From the NCBI RefSeq assembly GCF_027307225.1, contig NZ_DAHUXJ010000121.1, forward strand, positions 1-54,015: a DNA stretch of 54,015 bases, read 5' to 3'. Source of the DNA: Bradyrhizobium sp. (GTDB lineage: Bacteria; Pseudomonadota; Alphaproteobacteria; Rhizobiales; Xanthobacteraceae). The notes under the pieces were generated by a model that was not told the origin of the DNA, made no database searches, and was given only the letters and a program-made list of their open reading frames with translations. Shown piece by piece: positions 17,276 to 24,075 of the stretch (position 1 is the first letter of the stretch; each line of letters opens with the position of its first letter). The translations under genes and the position numbers were made by a program.

Positions 17276-18337
17276 ATGCCCAAGGTGCCGCCCGAGGCCG
17301 CGCTGCTCTCGCTTTCGACCTCGGTCCCTCCCCACATCTTCCCGCAGAAGGATATTCTCGACGCCGCCTGGGAGGTCTTCGGCAGCCGCTTTCCCGACTA
17401 CGGCCGCTTCGCCAGCATTTTTGCCAACACCGGAATCATCAAGCGCCATGGCGTCAAGCCGTTCGACTGGTACCTGACCCAGCGCGGCTGGCCAGAGCGG
17501 ACGGAGGCCTTCTTCGAGGGCGCGGAAGCGCTGTTCATCGAAGCCGCAACCGGCGCGTTGGCCAAGGCCCACCTCGCGGCCGCCGACGTCGACACCGTGG
17601 TCACGGTCTGTTCGACCGGCATTGCGACGCCAAGCCTCGATGCGCGGATCGCAAAACGCATGGGCTTCCGTTCGGACGTCTCGCGTGTGCCGGTGTTCGG
17701 GCTCGGCTGCGCCGGTGGCGCCTCCGGCCTGTCGATTGCCTCCCGCCTGGCGCAGTCGCGCCCCGGCACCAACGTGTTGATGGTGACGGTCGAGCTCTGC
17801 ACGCTGGCGCTTCGGCTCGACGAACTCTCCAAGGCCAACATCATCGCCACCAGCCTGTTCGGCGACGGCGCGGCGGCGATCGTGCTGCGCGCAGGCGACG
17901 GCGGCGAGACGCTGATCGAGGCGGTCGGCGAGCATCTTTGGCCGGATACGCTGGACGTCATGGGATGGAACATCGATCCCCTGGGCTTTGGCGTGATCCT
18001 TCGCCGCACCATACCCGAGTTCGTCACGTCCGAACTGAAGCCGGCGCTGACGCAGATCCTGGCGCGCATGGATCGCAAGATCGCCGACTACGACAAACTC
18101 ATCTTTCATCCCGGTGGCGCCAAGGTGATCGACGCGATCGAAACGGCGCTGTCGCTCCACCAGGGCACGCTGGAGCATGAGCGGGCCGTGATCGCCGACT
18201 ACGGCAACATGTCGGCGCCGACCTTGCTGTTCATCCTCGAACGCAACCTCGCGAAAGGCTTAGCCCACCGCTCGCTACTGACAGCGCTCGGCCCCGGCTT
18301 TACCGCGAGCTGTGTCTCGCTGCGGCGCGCGGCGTGA
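17276..18337 (+). CDS. Type III polyketide synthase (chalcone/alkylpyrone synthase family)
   Basis: A 353-residue homodimeric-type ketosynthase that condenses acyl-CoA starters with malonyl-CoA without an acyl carrier protein. The catalytic triad is visible: Cys145 in FGLGCAGGA, His278 in IFHPGGAKV, Asn311 in YGNMSAPT. SLFGDGAAAIVL and the C-terminal LGPGFTASC loop are also typical. It is closest in style to bacterial BcsA/BpsA-like enzymes making alkylpyrones or resorcinols; the product is inferred. It is the first gene of three joined by GTGA stop/start overlaps, followed by a methyltransferase and an exporter. Confidence 0.93.
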   Translation: MPKVPPEAALLSLSTSVPPHIFPQKDILDAAWEVFGSRFPDYGRFASIFANTGIIKRHGVKPFDWYLTQRGWPERTEAFFEGAEALFIEAATGALAKAHLAAADVDTVVTVCSTGIATPSLDARIAKRMGFRSDVSRVPVFGLGCAGGASGLSIASRLAQSRPGTNVLMVTVELCTLALRLDELSKANIIATSLFGDGAAAIVLRAGDGGETLIEAVGEHLWPDTLDVMGWNIDPLGFGVILRRTIPEFVTSELKPALTQILARMDRKIADYDKLIFHPGGAKVIDAIETALSLHQGTLEHERAVIADYGNMSAPTLLFILERNLAKGLAHRSLLTALGPGFTASCVSLRRAA

Positions 18338-18864
18338 CGGCGACTGCGATCCTCCTTGCTCTGGTGACCGCCCAGCGCGGCGCCGAGTTGATCCTTTCCC
18401 GGCACAACACGAGAAAGTTGGTGGCGCAGGGCGCCATCGAAGTGGCGCCGCAGCACTACCCCCTGATGGTCGCCGTGCATGGCGCCTGGCTTGCCGCGCT
18501 CTGGGTCTTCGGACACGACCAGTCGGTCAATCTTGCCGCACTTGCCGCCTATCTTGCGCTTCAGGTCTTGCGCGCCTGGGTGATGATGACGCTCGGCCCG
18601 CGCTGGACCACGCGCATCGTCGTGCTGCCGAACGCGCCGCTGGTCGCGGGCGGTCCCTATCGCTATCTCCGCCACCCCAACTATGCCGTTGTGGCCGGCG
18701 AGATCGCCGTTCTGCCGTTGATGCTGCATCTTCCCGAACTCGCCGTGCTGTTCACGACGCTCAATGCGATTGTGCTTTTCATTCGCATCCGCGCCGAGGA
18801 CCGCGCGCTCGATCTCTCGCGCCGCCATGCGCTGCAAGAAGCACCAAGAGCGACAACGCCGTGA
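18334..18864 (+). CDS. ICMT-family methyltransferase (isoprenylcysteine carboxyl methyltransferase-like)
   Basis: A 176-residue integral membrane methyltransferase. The C-terminal half carries the family signature LVAGGPYRYLRHPNYAVVAGEI, which binds S-adenosylmethionine, preceded by several hydrophobic helices. Prokaryotes have few prenylated CAAX proteins. The Bacillus BpsB homologue, encoded beside a type III polyketide synthase, O-methylates alkylpyrones, and that role fits here by context. Translation starts at a GTG (18334) overlapping the polyketide synthase stop (GTGA), so synthesis is coupled. Confidence 0.85.
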   Translation: MTATAILLALVTAQRGAELILSRHNTRKLVAQGAIEVAPQHYPLMVAVHGAWLAALWVFGHDQSVNLAALAAYLALQVLRAWVMMTLGPRWTTRIVVLPNAPLVAGGPYRYLRHPNYAVVAGEIAVLPLMLHLPELAVLFTTLNAIVLFIRIRAEDRALDLSRRHALQEAPRATTP

Positions 18865-20420
18865 ACGGAGACGCCATCACGAGCGAGGCGCTGGCCCTGC
18901 CGGAAGACGCGAGCGCGAAGACCTGGCTCGGCTTCATCCTGATGTGCCTTGGCATGTTCATGGCGATCCTCGACATCCAGGTGGTCGCGACTTCGCTGCC
19001 CGCCATCCAGCAAGCGCTCGGCATCTCGCGCGATGCGATGAGCTGGATCCAGACCGCCTATCTGATCGCCGAGATCACGGCTATCCCCCTGACCGGCTGG
19101 CTGACGCGGCTGCTCTCGCTGCGCTGGCTGTTCGTCGCGGCGATCAGTCTCTTTACTCTCGCCTCGGTCGGCTGCGCGGCAAGCGGCAGTTTCGCGACGC
19201 TGATTTGCTTTCGCGTCTTGCAGGGCTTCGCCGGCGGCGCGCTGATCCCGGCGGTGTTCTCCGCCGTGTTCCTGCTGTTTCCGCTGCGTCTGCATCCGGC
19301 GGCCACGACACTCGCCGGCATCGTCGCGGTGCTGGCGCCAACCATCGGCCCCGTCGTCGGCGGATGGATCACCGACAGTTGGTCGTGGCACTGGCTGTTT
19401 CTGATCAATATCGCGCCGGGAATATTGGCGACCGCGGCCACGCCGTTCCTGCTGCCACAGGAGAAAGTGAACCTCGCCGAGTTCAAGATCCTCGATCGGC
19501 TGTCGCTTGTCTTGATGGCGATCGCGCTCGCCACGCTCGAACTCGGCCTCAAGCAGGCGCCGCTCGATGGCTGGCTCGCACCGAGGCCGCTGCTCTTGTT
19601 CGCAGCGAGTTTGGCGAGCGGCTGGATTTTCGCGAAACGAACGCTCAAGGCGGTGTATCCCGTCGTCGAACTCACCACGCTCCGCGCGCGGGCTTTTGCC
19701 GTCGGCTGCGGCTTGAGCTTCTGCCTCGGCGTCGCCCTGTACGGCTCGGTCTATCTGATGCCGGTGTTTCTCGCCTATGTCCGCCGCCACGACGCCTTCG
19801 AGATCGGCACCATCATGCTGGTCACGGGCGTGGCGCAACTCGTCGCGGCGCCCGTCGCGGGCTATCTCGAAAGCCGGCGCGATCCGCGCAAGCTGTCGGC
19901 GTTCGGCTTTGCGCTGTTTGCGATCGGCCTGGGCATGAGCGCATTCCAGAGCCGGACCGCCGACTTCAACGAGATGCTCTTGCCGCAAGTGCTGCGCGGC
20001 GTCGCCATCATGTTCTGCCTGCTGCCGCCGACGCAACTGGCGCTCGGCGCGCTGACGGCAGCGCAGGTGCCGGACGCCAGCGGGCTCTTCAACCTGATGC
20101 GCAACCTCGGCGGCGCGATCGGCATTGCCGTGATCGACACCATTCTTTACGGCCGCACGGTCGGCCATGGCGAGGCGCTGCGTGACCGGCTGATCGCGGG
20201 CGACGTGTCGGCGGCAAAGGCGATCGGCCTCGATGTGCAGTTGTTCCTGCATCCGCCACCCGACGTGACGCAGGCCACGATCGAGGCCTACGTCCGCCCG
20301 ATGGTCGAGCGCGCGGCGTTTGCGATGTCGGTCAACGAAGCCTGGGCATTGCTGTCGGCCGTCGCGCTGGTGGCGCTGACGCTGGTTTGGTTTTGGGGCA
20401 AGCCGCATGCGAGATCTTGA
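18861..20420 (+). CDS. DHA2-family MFS multidrug/metabolite exporter (EmrB/QacA type)
   Basis: A 519-residue major facilitator with about 14 transmembrane helices, hence the DHA2 drug:H+ antiporter group. Motifs are LDIQVVATSLPAIQQ in helix 1, WIQTAYLIAEITAIPLTGWL (motif A region), FRVLQGFAGGALIPAVF and the antiporter motif C segment LAPTIGPVVGGWI. It probably exports the methylated polyketide made by the two preceding genes; that is inferred from the operon. The start is a GTG at 18861 sharing GTGA with the preceding stop. The reading frame extends upstream, but that part is a shadow of the methyltransferase gene. Confidence 0.92.
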   Translation: MNGDAITSEALALPEDASAKTWLGFILMCLGMFMAILDIQVVATSLPAIQQALGISRDAMSWIQTAYLIAEITAIPLTGWLTRLLSLRWLFVAAISLFTLASVGCAASGSFATLICFRVLQGFAGGALIPAVFSAVFLLFPLRLHPAATTLAGIVAVLAPTIGPVVGGWITDSWSWHWLFLINIAPGILATAATPFLLPQEKVNLAEFKILDRLSLVLMAIALATLELGLKQAPLDGWLAPRPLLLFAASLASGWIFAKRTLKAVYPVVELTTLRARAFAVGCGLSFCLGVALYGSVYLMPVFLAYVRRHDAFEIGTIMLVTGVAQLVAAPVAGYLESRRDPRKLSAFGFALFAIGLGMSAFQSRTADFNEMLLPQVLRGVAIMFCLLPPTQLALGALTAAQVPDASGLFNLMRNLGGAIGIAVIDTILYGRTVGHGEALRDRLIAGDVSAAKAIGLDVQLFLHPPPDVTQATIEAYVRPMVERAAFAMSVNEAWALLSAVALVALTLVWFWGKPHARS

Positions 20421-20443
20421 TCCCTCCCCCTTGCGGGCCCGCC

Positions 20444-21205
20444 CTACTTCACCGTCGAATCCTGTTTCAGTACCGCGAGCGCCTCCTGCACCGTGGTCAT
20501 GAACTGCGCCGGGAAGATGATGGTCGAGTTCTTCTCGACCGAGATTTCCGCCATCGTCTGCAAGGTGCGGAGCTGGAGCGCGACCGGATGCTGGGTGATG
20601 ATGTCGGCGGCTTCGCCGAGCTTCACCGCGGCCTGGTATTCGCCCTCGGCCGCGACGATCTTGGCGCGGCGCTCGCGTTCGGCCTCGGCTTCGCGCGCCA
20701 TCGCCCGCTGCATGTTGTCCGGCAGCATGATGTCCTTGATCTCGACCGCCGTCACCTGCGCGCCCCATGGCTCGGTATGCGTGTCGATGACGTCCTTGAT
20801 CTGCTCGTTGATACCGGCCGTATCCGACAAGAGCTGATCGAGGCTGAAGCGCCCGACGACGTTGCGCACCGTGGTCTGGCTGATCTGGTTGATCGCATTG
20901 TAGACGTTTTCGATCGCAATAACCGCCTTCTCGGGATCGGTGAGGTGATAGTAGGCCACCGCCGCGATATCGATCGAGACGTTGTCCTTGGTGATGATCT
21001 TCTGGGAGGGGATCTGCATGGTGACCGTGCGCAGGGATACCCGCGTCATGGTCTGTAGCGGCACGAAGATGAACGTCAGCCCGGGACCGCGCACGCCCTC
21101 GAACTTGCCGAGAAAGAACACCACGCCGCGTTCATATTGCTTGATCACGCGGATCGCGCCGAAGGCATAAATGACGACGAGCACAATCAAGAAAGAAAAG
21201 CCCAT
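20444..21205 (-). CDS. Slipin (SPFH/stomatin-family membrane protein)
   Basis: A 253-residue protein with one N-terminal membrane helix ([14 protein letters not shown]) and an SPFH domain: [23 protein letters not shown], then [19 protein letters not shown] and the [18 protein letters not shown] block. A charged coiled coil ([19 protein letters not shown]) follows near 170-200. Slipins form oligomeric membrane scaffolds and usually neighbour an NfeD protease partner; none is adjacent here. GAGGAG precedes the ATG. Confidence 0.92.
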   Translation of the reverse strand: MGFSFLIVLVVIYAFGAIRVIKQYERGVVFFLGKFEGVRGPGLTFIFVPLQTMTRVSLRTVTMQIPSQKIITKDNVSIDIAAVAYYHLTDPEKAVIAIENVYNAINQISQTTVRNVVGRFSLDQLLSDTAGINEQIKDVIDTHTEPWGAQVTAVEIKDIMLPDNMQRAMAREAEAERERRAKIVAAEGEYQAAVKLGEAADIITQHPVALQLRTLQTMAEISVEKNSTIIFPAQFMTTVQEALAVLKQDSTVK

Positions 21206-21393
21206 GTCGCTCTCCTCGTTTTAATCCCTGAGCCGGACCATCGCATTCTATGTAGGGTTGATGAAGCCAAAGCTACAAGGCCTTCCCGTCACCCTTTCGG
21301 CTCGCTTGCCGCTTGCCAAGCCTCCCCTGCTCGGGCAATTTTTCGCCCCGAACCGGCCCAGCGAAAACGCCGGTCATCACACGGGAGGTCACC

Positions 21394-21825
21394 ATGCTCT
21401 CACGCCGAGATTTTGCGACCGTCGCATCCTGCGCGCTCTGCTCGCTGTCAGGGTTTATCGCCACCGACGCTTCCGCCCAGACGCCGCCGCCGGCGACCAA
21501 CGGTACGCCGGGCGTGAAACGGAAAATCCTGTCACAGACCGATGGTCCGACGCCGGGGTACACCACCCTGGTGGTCGATATCGAGATCGAACCCGGCGTC
21601 TTCATCGGCCGCCACACCCATCCCGGCATCGAGAGCGCCTACATGCTCGAAGGCGGTTTCGATCTGCCGATCGAGGGCCAGCCGACCAGGACATTCAAGC
21701 CCGGCGATGGCGTGGTGATCCCGCCCAACACGCCGCATGCCGGCGGCAAGAACGGCGACAAGAAGAGCCACATCGTCTCGACCTACATCGTCGAGAAGGG
21801 CAAGCCGCTGGCCTCGCCGGCGTAG
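21394..21825 (+). CDS. Exported single-domain cupin protein
   Basis: A 143-residue secreted cupin. The signal peptide MLSRRDFATVASCALCSLSGF...ASAQ has an SRRDF box suggestive of Tat export. The cupin core has GRHTHPGIESAYMLEGGFD, with histidines and glutamate of metal motif 1, and FKPGDGVVIPPNTPHAGG for motif 2. Function unknown. The ATG at 21394 has GGGAGG upstream, ruling out the longer frame. Confidence 0.87.
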   Translation: MLSRRDFATVASCALCSLSGFIATDASAQTPPPATNGTPGVKRKILSQTDGPTPGYTTLVVDIEIEPGVFIGRHTHPGIESAYMLEGGFDLPIEGQPTRTFKPGDGVVIPPNTPHAGGKNGDKKSHIVSTYIVEKGKPLASPA

Positions 21826-21847
21826 GGCTTGCGCCACTCTCTCCTTC

Positions 21848-21951
21848 GTCATGGCCGGGCTTGACCAGGCTTGACCCGGTCATCCACGTTTTGCTTTCGC
21901 GGATACAAGACGTGGATGCCCGGCAGAAGGCCGCAGAGGGCCGGGCATGAC
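21848..21951. repeat. Dispersed REP-like inverted repeat (ccgggc type)
   Basis: Starts GTCATGGCCGGGCTTGACC and ends GGGCCGGGCATGAC, with internal ATCCACGTTTT and AAGACGTGGATGCCCGGC segments that can pair. A shorter relative lies at 44349-44386. This type recurs between genes in Bradyrhizobium and relatives (from memory). Confidence 0.7.
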
Positions 21952-21986
21952 GAGGAGACACCGTGATGCTCATACGCAACGAGGCA

Positions 21987-22021
21987 TTGACAAACTCGCC
22001 CAATGTGTATAAATACACACC
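21987..22021 (+). promoter_or_regulatory. hicAB promoter with overlapping palindromic operator
   Basis: TTGACA at 21987-21992, a 17-bp spacer, then TAAATA at 22010-22015. A perfect inverted repeat TGTGTAT-AA-ATACACA (22004-22019) covers the -10 region, a suitable site for autorepression by the HicB antitoxin. The predicted transcription start falls on or next to the hicA ATG (22022), and there is no Shine-Dalgarno sequence, so the transcript may be leaderless. Confidence 0.65.
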
Positions 22022-22210
22022 ATGAAGAGCCGAGAAATAATCTCGGCCTTTCAAGGAGATGGTTGGGTTCAAGTGGCGCAAAAGGGCAGCCACGTGCAAT
22101 TCAAACACCCCCGAAAACCTGGCCGTGTCACGGTTCCTCATCCCAAACGGGACATCCCGATCGGGACACTGAGGAGCATCGAAAAGCAGGCCGACCTGAA
22201 ACTGAGGTAA
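22022..22210 (+). CDS. hicA: HicA-family toxin (mRNA interferase)
   Basis: A 62-residue HicA toxin with a double-stranded-RNA-binding-like fold that cleaves mRNA. The signature is complete: MKSREIISAFQGDGWVQVAQKGSHVQFKHP, with the catalytic histidine in KGSHVQF, then VTVPHPKRDIPIGTLRSI. It is followed after 5 bp by its antitoxin gene. No ribosome binding site is seen before the ATG, which fits the leaderless promoter suggested upstream. Confidence 0.95.
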   Translation: MKSREIISAFQGDGWVQVAQKGSHVQFKHPRKPGRVTVPHPKRDIPIGTLRSIEKQADLKLR

Positions 22211-22215
22211 GCGCG

Positions 22216-22614
22216 ATGCGCAACTTCATTGGTCTCATCCATAAGGACGCCGACAGCGACTTCGGCGTCTCGTTTCCGGATCTTCCGGGTATTATCACCG
22301 CAGGCACCAGCCTCGACGACGCGCGCGCGATGGCGGAAGAGGCGCTCGCCCTTCATATCGAGGGCTTGATCGAAGATGGCGAGGCGATCCCCGAGCCTTC
22401 CGCGCTTGAAGACGTCATGGCCGATCCGGACAACCGTTCGGGCGTTGCCATTCTCGTTTCCGTCAAAACGGATCAGCCGAAAGCCATCCGCGTCAACGTC
22501 ACCTTGCCGGAAGATGTGCTGAATCAAATCGACAAATATGCGCAAGCCCACGGCTTCACACGATCCGGTCTACTGGCGCAGGCCGCGAAAAAGCTGATGA
22601 CGGAAACGGCGTAG
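22216..22614 (+). CDS. hicB: HicB-family antitoxin with C-terminal ribbon-helix-helix domain
   Basis: A 132-residue antitoxin. The N-terminal RNase-H-like HicB domain (FIGLIHKDADSDFGVSFPDLPGIITAGTSLDDA, about 4-70) neutralises HicA. The C-terminal 45 residues (AIRVNVTLPEDVLNQIDKYAQAHGFTRSGLLAQAA) form a CopG-type ribbon-helix-helix that should bind the palindrome at 22004-22019. The ATG at 22216 is the proper start; the frame's longer upstream part overlaps hicA and is not coding. Confidence 0.95.
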   Translation: MRNFIGLIHKDADSDFGVSFPDLPGIITAGTSLDDARAMAEEALALHIEGLIEDGEAIPEPSALEDVMADPDNRSGVAILVSVKTDQPKAIRVNVTLPEDVLNQIDKYAQAHGFTRSGLLAQAAKKLMTETA

Positions 22615-22651
22615 GTTCTTTCGTCGTCGCCGCGAGCCTCCCTTTCTAGCC

Positions 22652-22760
22652 GTCATTCCGGGGCGCGAGTGAAACGAGCGAGCCCGGAATCCATGTTTCC
22701 CCACATTCCAGCGGCACTATGGATTCCGGGCCTGCGCCTTACTGCGCATCCCGGAATGAC
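22652..22760. repeat. Dispersed REP-like palindrome (GTCATTCCGGG type), copy 1
   Basis: A 109-bp inverted repeat: GTCATTCCGGGGCGCGAGTG at the left and CGCATCCCGGAATGAC at the right, with inner arms CCCGGAATCCAT and ATGGATTCCGGGCC. A close second copy lies at 44963-45071. Confidence 0.88.
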
Positions 22761-22780
22761 AACGGATAGAGCGCCCGCCC

Positions 22781-23839
22781 CTACTCCTGCTGCTTCTCCC
22801 AGAACGACAGCAAGCCTTGGCCGGCGGAGCCGCCAATCACGCAGGGAATGCCGATGGCGACCGCGCCAAGCGCTGCGGCCGAGACGCAGCCGAGCGCCAC
22901 CGCGCCGACGCCAACCTGGCCCCAGAAATCGAGATTGCGCCGCGAGTCCGATCCCTTCGCCTTCATCTCCTCGACCGCGGCGAGCGCATCCTTGCGAACC
23001 GCGCCAAGCTGCACCGTATCGGCCGCCTCGACCACTTCGGTGAGCGGCACCTTCACGTTTTCGGGTTGTACCTTGATCTCGCTGCGCAAATATTCGCGCA
23101 AAGACGTATCGCGCACCGCGTAGCTGGCGAGCGTATAGCGCGCCATGCTGCCAACGGTGAGTTTATCCACGGTATCGCGGCTCTTGCTCCAGGGCAGCAT
23201 GGCCATGATGCGCAGGATGGGGCGGAACGAGCCGGTCGCGAAGTAATAGCCCCACAGCGTATCGAGCAGGTCCTGGTTGCCCGCGAAGGTCTGCTGCATC
23301 TTGATCTTCTTGTCGTCCTTGGCGAAGGGGTTCTTGGTAAAAAAGCCCTTGAACTTGTCCATCGCGCCGGGCTCTGTTGCTTCGAGCGGAATCTCGGTCA
23401 GCGTCGGCAGGGTGCCGGCCAGATACGCATTGATCATCACCTGGCGGCCGGGCATTTTCGGCGCGATCTTGCGCAAGAGATTGCGCCAGTCGGGCACACC
23501 GGAAAACGCGATCGCGCGCACGATCACCCATTCGTCTTCCGCCGGCACCGGGAAGAAGCTGTTGACGAGTTGCTCGGCCTTCGCAGGGTTCGATGCGATC
23601 GCGCCTGCAATGAAGCCGAGATAGATGCCGGCATTTTCCGGCTCCTTGAAAGTCTGCGCATGAAACAGCACGCGCACGGCAGCGGGAATGTGCCCGTAAT
23701 CCGGCTTGGCGCGGTAGTTGTAGATCCACTGCTGCACCACGCCGAGCGAGGCGCGCGGGTCGATTTCCTGCGGTGACGTGACGGCGAAAGCGGGCTCGAC
23801 GAAAAGCAGGATGGCGAGGCAGAACGCTACGCAACGCAT
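22781..23839 (-). CDS. Secreted or membrane-anchored protein of unknown function
   Basis: A 352-residue protein with a signal peptide (MRCVAFCLAILLFVEPAFA, cleavage near 19). The body is helical and repeat-like (VRVLFHAQTFKEPENAGIYLGFIAGAIASNPAKAE, then RPILRIMAMLPWSKSRDTVDKL), suggesting alpha-solenoid packing. A C-terminal hydrophobic Gly/Ala-rich stretch (GVGAVALGCVSAAALGAVAIGIPCVIGG) may form a membrane hairpin. No family recognised. It reads convergently with hicB and divergently from the BamA-like gene. Confidence 0.75.
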   Translation of the reverse strand: MRCVAFCLAILLFVEPAFAVTSPQEIDPRASLGVVQQWIYNYRAKPDYGHIPAAVRVLFHAQTFKEPENAGIYLGFIAGAIASNPAKAEQLVNSFFPVPAEDEWVIVRAIAFSGVPDWRNLLRKIAPKMPGRQVMINAYLAGTLPTLTEIPLEATEPGAMDKFKGFFTKNPFAKDDKKIKMQQTFAGNQDLLDTLWGYYFATGSFRPILRIMAMLPWSKSRDTVDKLTVGSMARYTLASYAVRDTSLREYLRSEIKVQPENVKVPLTEVVEAADTVQLGAVRKDALAAVEEMKAKGSDSRRNLDFWGQVGVGAVALGCVSAAALGAVAIGIPCVIGGSAGQGLLSFWEKQQE

Positions 23840-24075
23840 GTGATGCTCCTGTAGCGCTGGCGAAGGCCTGCATCTTTCGACCCGCGGAGCGCCATTTGAG
23901 CAACAGTCTAAAAATCATTTTGAGCGGCAAAAGGACATTTTCTGGATGGCCTCGCGCCGCTCGCGTCGAAATTGTGGCGAACCCTGAGGTTTAAGGCACC
24001 ATCTCTCCCCGCCGCAGACATTGTTTCGCCCCTCGCAGCCATTTCCATGGAGGTGAGCCAACAGGTACTGCGTAA

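Noticed and set aside
18681..20768. 695-codon ORF on the minus strand opposite the MFS and methyltransferase genes
   Set aside because: Antisense shadow with extreme Arg/Gln/Asp content; the plus-strand genes have clear motifs.
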